The translations under genes and the position numbers were made by a program. Positions 50,701 to 62,700 of a stretch of DNA of 64,000 nucleotides are shown here, one piece after another (position 1 is the first letter of the stretch; every line of letters starts with the position of its first letter). The notes under the pieces were generated by a model that was not told where the DNA came from, ran no database searches, and worked only from the letters and a program-made list of their open reading frames with translations. Source of the DNA: Terebella lapidaria (taxonomy: Eukaryota > Annelida > Polychaeta > Terebellida > Terebellidae); assembly GCA_949152475.1 (NCBI GenBank), contig OX424563.1, positions 16,775,001 to 16,839,000 on the forward strand. Reading direction: 5' to 3'.

Positions 50701-53700
50701 GGGAACCGGGAATAAAAAGTGCTCAGAACCGGGTACCCGGGAATGGAACCGGGAATAAACTCGTAGCTTCAAAACAATAGTACACATGAATTGGTTCGTT
50801 AGTGATCACTGCAGACACTATCTGTCAACGAGTTTTCCTTATAAATCACCATGCAACCATGCTTACAGCAATTTATAAAGCATGCAAATGTAAACATGGG
50901 TGAAATCAGAAATTCAGAATCCTAATTTACGTTGGAGGTATGATGTAACAGGAGAGGGCTCACAAGTTCACAACCCTCCCCCGTCTTTGTTCATATTTAA
51001 TATGGACACAAATATTGTGAAGGGACAAATCGCTGTGTGGTCCCATTGTTACATTATGTCTTGTTTTAGAAAATACCCAGGGTGTCTTTTTGCATGCACT
51101 AGACAAAAATGTCACCGACTTTCCATGACAACGACAAATGGAAGCATACAGTAAGGACAGTAAGTACTTATTATTCTTTATTTTTACCTTATTTTGGCAA
51201 TACATTGTCCTGCTATACCACAGAGTGTTGTAGGAAATGTACAGGGACGAAAGATACCGTTGTTTTCTTCTGTTAATATGTAGTTTTTTGTTGGGGGAGG
51301 GGGAGATATATTCCCGGTTCCTGGCCACCTCATTCCCGGGAATCGGGAACTCTGATATCTTGATAATTCCCGGGAATTCCCGGGAACTCCATTCCCGGGA
51401 TTAAACCCTAGTCCGAGGGCAGTGATGCCTGATTAGCCAATCGTCCAGATACTGATACAGGACGATACCATTGCGATGAGCTAGGACCTGAAGCTCCCTC
51501 ACGCACATGGTGAATATCCAAGGGGCCGTGGACAGACCGAAAGGCAACGCCCGAAACTGCCAAACTTGGCCCCGATAAAAGAATCTGAGGTACCTCCGAA
51601 TGGACCGCCTCATCGGAACATGGAAGTACGCATCCTTCAGATCTATAGTTACCACCCACGCATTGAGGGGCATCGCTGAGCGAACAACCTCGGTGTCTCC
51701 ATCGTGAAGGTGGGTATGTGAAGGTAACGGTTGAGGGCCGAAAGGTCGATCACCGGCCTCCAACCGCCGGAAGCTTTGGGTACCACAAACAGAATACTGT
51801 AAAATCCGGGGGAATGATCTGACACCGGTTCTACTGCTCTTTTGTCTATCATGGCGGAAATTTCGCTGACGAGCGCTTGACGCCTTTCAGGATCGTGCGG
51901 AAGGGAAAAAACCCTTGGAGAAAGCGTCAATGGGGGAAACTGAACAAACTTGAGGCCGAACCCCCGACGCAAGGTCGTGACTATCCAGGGGCTGGCTCCC
52001 AGATCTCGCCAACGAAGCCAGAAATTGCTTAGACGCGCGCCTACAGGCTCGTCCGTACTCACGATATTTACGGAGCCTATCGCGCCTGGTGACCCGACCA
52101 TGCGTGGAAGGTCCGGAGACAACAGCGAGGCACCTACCTGATTTCTTCTCCCCTGCCGGCTTGGCTGGGCTGGAGGGACGGCCTCGACCTCGGCCACCCC
52201 GACCACGTTGCCCCCCTCGCTGCGCGCCTGCAGGGGCCCCACGAAAGGGCTGCCCCAGAGCCTTACCCCGGCCACGACCTGCCGAGGAAGCCCCACGACT
52301 CTGCTGAGATGGTTGCTGCTGCTGGGCGGGTTTCCGTTGCTGCTGCTGCGCAAGCATACGCGCCCAACACTCCAGCGCCTGGGATTGACGGACCGAAGCA
52401 TCAGAGGAGGCCTTCGCTCGCGCCCTATCCTCCTGCCGAGTCTTGACTTCCTCCAACTCCCGATGGACCCCCTCCGGAAAGAGGAAGGGAGAAGCAGGCC
52501 CTTCCGGCGGAAGCACAGGATGGAGTCTCAGGGACTGAACCAACTGGTCCGAGATCTTGAAGTCCGCCTTCTGCAAAATGGCATCTCTGCGCCATAACTC
52601 GGAGACCCACCACATGTGGGTATCGAGAGCCACCTTGTCAGCCACGGCTCGGCCTATCGATTGAATGAGGCTGATAGATCCATGGAGGGCCTCAGCGAGG
52701 TCGGACCTATCCAGCTGTTCATTGTTCAATACCTGGTCATGACAGGCCGTGAGGGCCAACGTAGAGCCATGCACCAGCCAATCCATAGCTGAGTCTACGG
52801 CAACTCCCAAACGCAGCGACGCCTGCAGATCCGAAATCTGCGCCCACGGAAGGGAAATCGACTTCGGGACAGCGAACACATCCTGCTCCTGAAGCCGCGA
52901 AGGCTCGACATCAAGCAAAGAGGAAGTGTAGAAATCCGTCACTCTGGGCCTTGAGGGATACGCGCCGACATGTGTGCGGTTCTTCTCAACCGTGTCCTCG
53001 ATCCGCGAAGAAAACGAGTTCCGAACCCCAGGAGCCAGGGGAAACCTAAGGGCATCTCTAGGAACCCTGGGCTGCTGTAGGTCCCGCTCAGTGAAGGACT
53101 TCGCCTTCTTCGCTGGAGGAGGGGAATCAGAACGTGGTTGAGGCCACTCCTCTCCAGACAACCGACGCACAAAATCCAACTTGTCGGCCCATGGGCGCTT
53201 GAAGGGATTAGTAGGATCCTCCTCATCCGCCGACTGCGAGTCTTCCTCACGCTGGCGCTTAGGTACCAGTAAACGAGAAGTGCTCGGCTGAGGTCCCTGT
53301 AAAGGAACAATGCCATCCTGCTGCACCGAAACGGGAACCACCTCAGAACCCTCCGAAGGAGAAGACGTAGCAAAAGCTGGCGGCTGACAACGCTGAACCT
53401 CTGGGACCCTAGGAGGCCGTGACAAAAGGCTCTCCAGCCTGCCCAAGAAGTCCTCCCGCATAGTAGCCATCTCCATCCTAAACTCCTCCTTAGAGATATA
53501 CGAAGGTGGGGATTCAGCCACAGAATGGTACACTGTGGAAGCCGGAGAAGGCTTAGAGACCGATGCCGGCGGAGGCTTGGAAACCGTAGGCAACGGCGGA
53601 GGCTTGGAAATCGTCGGAGCAACCGAACCCGCACTCGAAGACGTAGGCAAGGAGTCAAAAATGAGGCCGGGGTCCGCCGGGACTTCGCCCTGCTCAAAAT

Positions 53701-56700
53701 CCTCCGCAACCTGCGGAAAAAAGGTAGGCGTTAAGGAAAATGAAACAGACTTCTTCCATGAAACAGATTCTGAAGAAGTGCCGTCAGTTTTTGACAAGCC
53801 ACCAGGAAACGGTTGTTTCACAATAACAGTAGGAGATAAAGGATAGCGTGGCCCTGATCCCACTCCCAACTTTGAACTCCGTACGGGCTGCGAATCCCGG
53901 GTTCCACCAAGCACTGGAGGGCTCCCGGGAACCGACAATTGGTTCCCGGAAACCGGCCCACGGTTCCCGGGAACCGTCAGAACCCCAAAGGAAAAGGCTG
54001 ACGGAAACCCAGGAGCCGAAAAGCCCATACCCGTGCCACCTGCACGATCCACAGGGTCCTCGGAGCCTGTGGCATCGGAAGGCAGCTGTTCACAATTTGA
54101 GACGTTAACAGAGTTGAACTCCCGGTTAAAGGACCCCGGGAGCCGCATCCGAACGGAGCTCAAAGCCGGAAACCGAGGAATCAGAGGCATGTTGCAGCGT
54201 GAGACCTTGGAAACCAATGGCGGAACAGGGCTAAAGGAAGACGACATCAAACCCGGTGGCTGATGTAAAAATTAGCCCAAAGGCTAAGATAGGTTACCGG
54301 ACAATTTTAATTTGGCCATGGCAGCATTGGCAGGTAACAGACCTTTTACCAATCAAGGTTCGCATTGTAAACATATGACCTTGGGATTTACCAATCAAGG
54401 TCATCTGTATGAACTTCGATGTTACCATTACATGTACGTGTGCGGCATTTGATATTCTATATGTTGGGTGGAATCGTTTAGGCCGCTCAGGTCAATTTAC
54501 ACATTCCAAGTCAGACATTTGGCCCTCAAGGTCATCTGACGTCAAGTTCAAGGTCATCATTAGTTGTGCCATATATGTCTTCCTATATGTTCATAATGCA
54601 AACAGGAGCCCTATCTGCAAGCATTTCATCTACAAAGGCAAATCTGGGCATTTTTTGACCCCAAAATGGCTGTTTTGACCTTTCAAGGTCATCCAAGGTA
54701 AAATTCAAGGTCACCACACAAGTCGCCATATATGACTTCCGATTTGAAAGTGCCAATTTCTAAGCTCTATCTTCAAGCGTTCTATGAGTACAGTCCTGAC
54801 AGCTCCCATTATGAAGGAAAAAAGTGCCGAAAATTTTCCAAGTCCGAAATTTTTTTCAAAGGGTGAAAATTTTTTTTTGCCTAGAAATGGCCCAAAATGG
54901 ATAGTAATGTTATTTGGGGCGAAAAATTTTTTTTTCGCCGACTCGTCAAAAATTCAAAATGGCCGCCACACTGAGATCGGCGATTCAAGGGCAACAAAAC
55001 TTATACACGTCGCAGAGGTATATAAGAGGAATCTTTTTAAGCAAAAATCTCAAAACTGATCAGAGAGTTTTTGAGAAAATACAGACCAGGTGCAAATTTG
55101 AGCGTTTTTCGACCCAAAAATGGCTGTTTTGACCTTTCAAGGTCATCCAAGGTCAAATTCAAGGTCACCACACAAGTCGCCATATATGACTTCCCATTTG
55201 AAAGTGCCAATTTCTAAGCTCTATCTTCAAGCGTTCTATGAGTACAGTCCGGACAGCTCCCATTATGAAGGGAAAAAGTGCCGAAAATTTTCTAAGTCCA
55301 AAATTTTTTTCAAAGGGTGAAAATTTTTTTTTGCTCTAGAAATGGCCCAAAATGGATAGTAATGCGATCTGGGGCGAAAACATTTTTTTTCGCCGACCCG
55401 CCAAAAATTCAAAATGGCCGCCACACGAAAACCGGCAGATTTAGGGCGACCAAACTTATACATATCACAGAGGTATATGAGGGGAATCTTTTGAAACCAA
55501 AAACTCAAAACTGATCAGACAGTTTTTGAGAAAATGGCCGTCAAAGTCCAAAATTGAGCGTTTTTCGACAAAAACGGCCGCCATTTTGAAAAAAATGCGA
55601 AAATCAAAAAACAAAAAAATACCTCCTTCTCAAAATATTTTTAGGCATTTTTGTGCAAAATTTCAGAAAGATTCGATCGTTAACTTTAAAGATAAAAATG
55701 TTAACGCCGGACGGACGGACGGACGGACGGACGGACGGACGGACGGACGGACGACGGACGCAACGCCATGCCAATAGGTTATCGGACCAAAGGTCCGGTA
55801 ACCTAAAAACTCACGGTACTAACAGTACAACCCTGGTTCCCGGGAACCGGCAAACCGGGTCCCGGGAACCGCGAAAACGGCAAGCTGAAAGACAAAAACA
55901 TGTCTAAACTTACAGCAGAAATGGTACGTAGTAGACGTAAATCCTGCTCCTCGCGCCTCTGCGCGCTCTGCTTGTACCTCGACTTTTTACTAGAAGTAGC
56001 TGAGGGACTGAGAGGGGGGATAGGTTTAGCCAACCGTTCTTGTTGCACCTGGCGCAGACCGTTGAGATAATCTGACCAATCGTCTACTCCCCACGAAGCG
56101 CACATCCCGCAACAGGCAGTAGGTCGGCACAATTCTCTACACATCCAGCAATTATGATGTAGTTCCCACTTGGGGAGAAACTGCTGGCACCCAGCGCACT
56201 TCATCTGGAAAGATAGCACAAACCAATGTGCGATGGGCGATAATAGGGGAAGAAACAGTAACCTAAGAGGATTTACCAGTTCCTCCCAAAAACACTAAAC
56301 TACACTACTCTAAACTACTGTAAACAGTACAATAAAGCAGTAAAATAATCCTGAGATCCAAAGATCCGAGAAAGTAATGAGAAAACTCCAATTGAAAGCC
56401 AAGGAGTAAGAAGCTTGTCCTTCCAACAAAGCAGGGACAAACGTAATGGCGGTTCTGGGGGAACAGTTTCGTCAGGAAAGATTTCTCAGTGACCACTGAC
56501 TCGCTCAGGTTTCGTCAAGAAACCCTTATGAACGACCGAGTCTGAGGGGCATAGAACAACCAGTTTAAGAGAATGTGCCAATAATTTTTTTATTGGCATT
56601 AATTTCCCTCTTATTTGAAAGCCAGGTAAGATTACCCAAAAGTGTTTATTATAGAGGTCAAAGTGTGGACATAAATATATGTGTACGTGTTCAATGTATG

Positions 56701-59700
56701 AATGACATTTGAATTCGTGAACAGGCATGATACATGTACATAACTTCGTGTAACTATATCCAGATATCGTATATCATATAAAGGAAGTGATCATACATGT
56801 AAGTGCAACAATTTGAACAGTCGTGTAGCTTACATTTGTGTAGTCGTATTCACTGTTGGTCATCAGGAATGTCTTGCCGTGCTCTCGTATTCTGCAAGGT
56901 CAACAGATTACACGTAAATACATCAATGTCATAATATTATAACTCTTTTTCAGGATCAAATAGTAGTACACGCAGTATCACTGTAACCATATTATTACTT
57001 TAAAAGACTATAATTAAATATGTTATCTACAGGATATCCACATAATGCATGGTTTCATAAATGTTCAATAAAGGAAGAGAAACTCTGAATGCAAACTTTC
57101 AAAGAAGTTCAAACTAGATGTACCAGGTAATGAGGTTTACTTGTTTGTGAAAGTTGAATTTCTAGTGTTTTAACTGCCCATGTAACAAACTGTTTTACCT
57201 GTACAGTAAAGAGTTCACACAAGTCATGTTCAGTGATAAGTTTCTACCTGGACAGTGTACAGTAAGAATTCAAGAACGTAACAGTACAATATAACTGTCA
57301 AGTAACAACTCAAAATGACGAGTTTCTACCTGTCCAGTAAGATTGGTAATCGCTCATCCTTGTGAACGTATGTCTCCATTTCCCGAACTGTTGTGGATTT
57401 CAGGTCACCCTGCGGAACAAAGTTTACGGAATTTTATCAGGTATCAGTCAATATATATATATATCTTGATACAAAATAATGAAATAGTTCAATGCATATT
57501 GATGTTTCTTGAACATGAATCTACAGTTTGCACACAAAAGTATGAAAGCAACTACAAGCATACATACTTTGATATGTATCCAGTCCACAGCACTGCGGAG
57601 ATCTTGGAAGATGGACTTGAAAGACATGAACAGGTCACCGCACTTGACTCCGGTGGGCTCACTGCAACACCAACATGGGAATCCATTAGAAAATCAGGTA
57701 TACGAATCATGTATGGTCAGGGCTTCAAGCATAATGACATCCAACATAAATGTACACGTGGGAAAAATACTCACGTATGTAAAGTGTATAGTGTATACAT
57801 GTAGTGCTTTCAAAGTGCTTTGAACACATGCAATATTTTTTACATGCACTACATGTATCCTAAAATTGCAGTTCCCTATAGCATGTATAGCATTTCAAAT
57901 AAAATTTTCTGTTTGGTTTCATTCACCGAGAGAAGCAACACCAGGATAAACACAAAATCAATGATTACTTGGTGAATTCATGAGCAGCATTATCGATTAT
58001 TAAGTAAAACTGCAGCTACATGTAAAATCACAATTGAAACAAACCATGGAGATGGTGAGTAGAATGGACTTCAAACATGTTATACATGTTAAACATACAA
58101 ACACTATGAATGTGTACATGTAAGTAGGCATGTTCACATCTTCAAACTTCAGATTTTTTTCGGATTTCATTTTGCATGTTTTGCATCAAGTCATTTCGCT
58201 TTTTCCAAAAAATTATTTTGCAACCATTTAAATATTTTGCAAAAGTTTACAAATTCAATGCACATTTACAAGTACATGCAGTAAACTGTGTCTCAGGATT
58301 ATATGACAATCAGGCGACTGAGTAACAAAATCACATCACTTGGATAAATGCTATGTGCATGTATATTAGTATGCATGGTTAGCAAAGTAACTACACATGA
58401 TATACCTACTGAACTTGGCACACGCATGCTGAGGCTGACCTAATTGGTACAGTTCTGATTATAAGTGAGGTGTTGTCAGTTGTCTCAAGTATGTGTACAT
58501 AAATCTCGAATAACAAAAGAAATCATGATTTACTGATACTAAAACAGTCTGCAGTTCAATATACTTCATTAGTAGAGTTAATTATAGTCTTTCTAAGTGC
58601 ACCACTATTTTTTTTAACATGAGCATGTCATCACATGTACGTGTACATGCACTTCATTCAAGGAATGAAAAAACATTTATAACTGTATGTGTAAGAAAAC
58701 CTCCTTAATCATGTTAATTATGTGATGAATCAGGACACAGGCCAAAATAGCTGCATGTGTGTGACCCGCTGTCTGGCGACACGATTACATCACAATACAT
58801 GTACCAACCAACATAATGTACAGTAATAGTAATCATGACAAGTGTTGTGTCCGTTGACGCGAGTAAGGTTTAAGAACAATTTTATCGTTATGAAATCAAT
58901 GATCAAATTTAAGTAACATCAAGGCTAGCTACATGTAGAAACTTTACACTGTGTGTTTGATATTGTGATTGACTATCCATAGCAAGGGGGTATACATAGG
59001 TCGTGTTGAGTCTGTCCACCCTCACTCAGCCCTCAAGCATGCATAGACATCCATGTATTCAATACATGTACAAGCATTGCAAAGCAATAGATCAGTATAC
59101 ATTTACATGTATATATGAATAAACCCTTCTTAAAAAGTCGATATGTTGAATACCGGTAAGACCTCAATTTTGGGGTGGTAGGACAGGTTTGATATGGTCA
59201 AGGGGACCACTCAATGGTCATTTTTTCCGTCCTTAAATCGGGCTACTCCCAAGGAACCTACTTAAAAGGGTATAAAGCCCTACTTTCGATGAATCCTAAA
59301 TTATCTCACTACAAATCAATTAGGAGATTAGATGGCAAACACTGTTGTTGTGGATGAGGCCAAACTAAGACAGTGGTTTGTTAGGCCACAGCACTGCACA
59401 CTGCTAGTAGGTTGTCATGGTGACATTTCACCCTAGTAACACTGTACTTGCCTACGGTGGCTTGGTAACAGAGGAACACAACGAGAAAATACATTTAATA
59501 TTTTTGTTATCACGCTGAATTAGCTACATGTAATACATTCAAACTTGTAGATGTGTCGAGTGGTGAGTCTATTTTTAACACAACTACGTGTCCTTAACTC
59601 AACTTTACTCTAGATAATCAAATGTGCTACATGTACATGAATCTGATGACTGGACAGAGCAGCTATACTTAAATTGTCATGTCAAACAAAAATATGTGTA

Positions 59701-62700
59701 TGTATACATATCAGAACTCTGAAAATCACATGTCAGGGGCGTTGGAAGCTATGTTTGTTTGGTACGGCAGGTTTTGTGAGGAGTGTGCGAGTGCGAGTGC
59801 GAGCGAGCGGAGCGAGCGAAGGCACTGCAGTCTGGGGGTTCGGGGGGCGCCATAAGGCCCCCGAGAAAATTTTGTGTTTCAGAGCCTCTGAGACCACTTC
59901 TAAAGGTCCCTGAGTTGTAAGTTGAGAGTTATTTTATGGAGTCTCATAAGGTAAATTATCATGCATATTGACAATTCACTCTACGTTTTCATTTGAATTT
60001 GATCTATAAATCCAAAGATGCATTAGGCCTATATACTACAGGAGTTATACGGAAGTATACGGATTTCATATGTACATTTACAAGTACATTATGTTTATTG
60101 TCTAGATACCCGCAAAGACTTCTTGGACAGACAAAATGACCATAGGTCGCGTACTCAGCTGTCATTCTAGGGGGGGGGGGTCACAGGGGATGCAGTGGGA
60201 TAACCTGTCGACAGGTATGCACATGATGTATCTACAACTATTGTTATAGGAGATCATTTCCATCGTATTTAGCGCATGTGCGTGTCATACTGTACAACCA
60301 GATACGCACAAACATGGCTACATGTATTATTGAACAGAACATGTTGAACCAAACTTGTCTGTCGCCATCTTGGACTATCGTGAGCCAATTCCATCGTGAG
60401 CCAATTCCAAAATTGTATGTACAACCACATCGGAGTTGTAGTCTGAACCACACGCCTACATCGAGATTCAGCACGTGACGACAATTATAGCGCGTAGAAA
60501 CGTTACGTACGTCATAAACAATGACGCATAGAAACAGCATTACCATGATTATGATGGTTACATCACTGAGAGGCATGATCAATTACGATCAGACTCAGAT
60601 GTTGATAGATCGACATGTAAAAAAAAAAAATCACCGAAAAAAAAAGTCGCTGGAATTATTGGTCCGGCAATCCCGGACCTGCCGCACCGGCTCCGGCGCC
60701 CCTGCATGTATTAAAGTACTAGTAAAGTGAAAATATGATGTTTTGCTATATGAAAGATCTCATTGATATGAGCAAAATGGTCTTTACGGTATATCAATAT
60801 TTCTATCCGTTCAAAAGTTACAGCCATTTGAAACTGCCATTCCGGCACTACATTACAGATGCCATTTGAAAAGTTCTAGCAACTCATTAATATGCAAATT
60901 AGATGCTAATGAGAATTCATGACGTCATGAGGGGAACAAATTTTAATTAGGATATTTCAAGCCATGATATAATGATTCTTATTGAAGGTTCTGACGATCT
61001 GACTAGTGCATATTATTATGTACCATACATAGTCAATATCCACACAAACTGTACTGTTGCTATGGTTACCAGTCGTTCCCTATAGCCGTAGTTACCCATG
61101 GTTGCCATGTCCATAAACTGCCAAGTCAGTCAATCCACAGACTTTCCGTCGATTATTTATGAAATAAATTATTATAGATCTCAAGTTGGTACCATTTTTA
61201 TTTGTGCATACCCTGTTCTAAGTGGGTTTCTGGCCCTAGCAACCATGGTTGCTATGGGCCATACCAGGTCACTGGTTACCTTGACAATAACAGAAAAAGC
61301 GAAAACACTGATTATTCATATTAAAATCTGTATAAAAAAAGTTTTGATGAATAATCATAACATTAAATGAATGAAAAATACATATCAAAGTATCTGGTTA
61401 AAACAACTTCCCCCGATGACGTCATGAATATCTCATTTGCATACTAATTAGCTGAATTGTTTTGAAAAAGCAAATTTGCCGATTTCAGTCTTTAAAGTGC
61501 TATAACTTTTGAACGGATTGTGATATTTACATGCCGTAAAAACCATTTTGCTCAGATCAATGAGATCTTTCATATAAATTCATATCATATTTTCACTATA
61601 CTAGTACTTTAAAGTCCAGACTGATGTGAAATGCTTTGATCAATACATGATTGTACAAGTAATAAAGTTACATGTACATGTAATGCCTGTACATAGTAGC
61701 TGTATATATATCTTTATGTAAGTTTTACCATTTTTCCCGCAATCAGTTGAAAACTATATATTAATATAGAACTAGCTACACAGAAGCCTATACGATCAAC
61801 ACATACATGCCCAATTAACACTTAAAAACTGATAGCACAAAAATCAATTCTCGTTCATATTCTAATGGTATAACAGAAATGTATGCACACTGAATTTAGA
61901 CACCTTTCTGACACAAAAATTCCTGTGCATTATACGAACAGAAAACAGTTGCCATAGTTACCTGGTGTAGTCAGCACAGCTGGTGAAATAGTCCACTAGA
62001 CACGCTAACAGGTACGTCTCTGTGTGCAGGAAAATATATTCAAACGTGTACACGAACACATACACATAGTGTGCATTAATCCACTGTTAATTTTTCCATC
62101 GCCTTAAGACATATATTTATTTGATTTCTCTGCATCACTGGGTAGTGAGTTTGGGGGAGAAAAAATTTGCACCGTGGGCTAAGTGCAACCAAAGTCAGAC
62201 ATTGTACAGTACCGATTGTGCAAAACCTCACCAAAAGGCTAGCTTGCTGCACCTGGCATTTAGCACATGCTAGCCTTAGTTTGACTGACCTAGCATCCTG
62301 AGATTTGATGCTGGCCTTGTGTGTGCGAACACCGCCCGATACTAGCATTGCTTCTTGGCACTGTGGCACACTAAATGCATTTCACATTTTTTTCTTAAGG
62401 CCATTATATGCTCACAAGTACATGGTCGATTAGCTTATAGACAGTCTTTAGCATGTCGCATTCGCATGTCTAGTGAGGTTTTGCGATATCGGTACTGTAC
62501 AAGCACATGTACCCCTACCGATATTACATGTATTGTTAATTAGCAGCTAAAGAACATCTCCTGAAAGGTATCTCACCAGGCAGGTTGAAGAGGGTGTTGA
62601 GGACATAAATTCTGGACTCGTCCAGGTGTACAAACTTGTTAGGGTACAACGCCCGGATCTCTGTCCTACAGACAAAACACAATAAATTGATCTGAACATG

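Larger units (their letters stand above)
48370..50787 (-). pseudogene. DIRS 3 tyrosine recombinase frame
   Basis: 805 residues; the C-terminal half is the recombinase with [19 protein letters not shown] and FVSFYCREL. The N-terminal half overlies the RT/RNase H frame, as in DIRS 2. Part of an interrupted element. Confidence 0.85.
54267..55806 (+). mobile_element. Helentron-like non-autonomous element (HINE type), copy C, inserted in DIRS 3
   Basis: Starts AAAAATTAGCCCAAAGGCTA with a TTAGCC/GGCTAA hairpin and AGGTTACCGGAC (54290-54301). Ends with a 12-bp-stem palindrome, GGTTATCGGACC-AAA-GGTCCGGTAACC (55777-55803), then CTAA. The body has two tandem units of about 475 bp (words at 54.66 and 55.13 kb) and a GGAC microsatellite near the 3' end. 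Asymmetric inverted end repeats, a 3' hairpin and a GGAC-type core are known for Helentron-associated elements. No coding. Confidence 0.65.
47595..56677 (-). mobile_element. DIRS-type retrotransposon 3, broken by nested insertions
   Basis: 9.08 kb inside an NT5C2 intron. Inverted terminal repeats (47.60-47.85 kb against 56.44-56.68 kb) and an internal complementary region at 47.90-48.00 kb. Minus-strand ORF1, RT/RNase H and tyrosine recombinase parts are closely related to DIRS 2. It carries two younger insertions: a hAT-type MITE (50667-51410) in the RT region and a Helentron-like element (54267-55806) in the ORF1 region. Without these it would be about 6.8 kb. Broken at least by these two insertions; a fossil. 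Confidence 0.92.

Noticed and set aside
54267-55806. Copy C as a classical terminal-inverted-repeat DNA transposon
   Set aside because: The inverted word is internal at the head but terminal at the tail, and no clear target duplication is seen; Helentron-like layout fits better.
55526-55907. Frame with RTDG repeats
   Set aside because: Translation of the GGAC microsatellite.
59674-59913. 79-residue plus-strand frame as an exon
   Set aside because: Falls in the GCGAGCGAAG repeat module within an intron.
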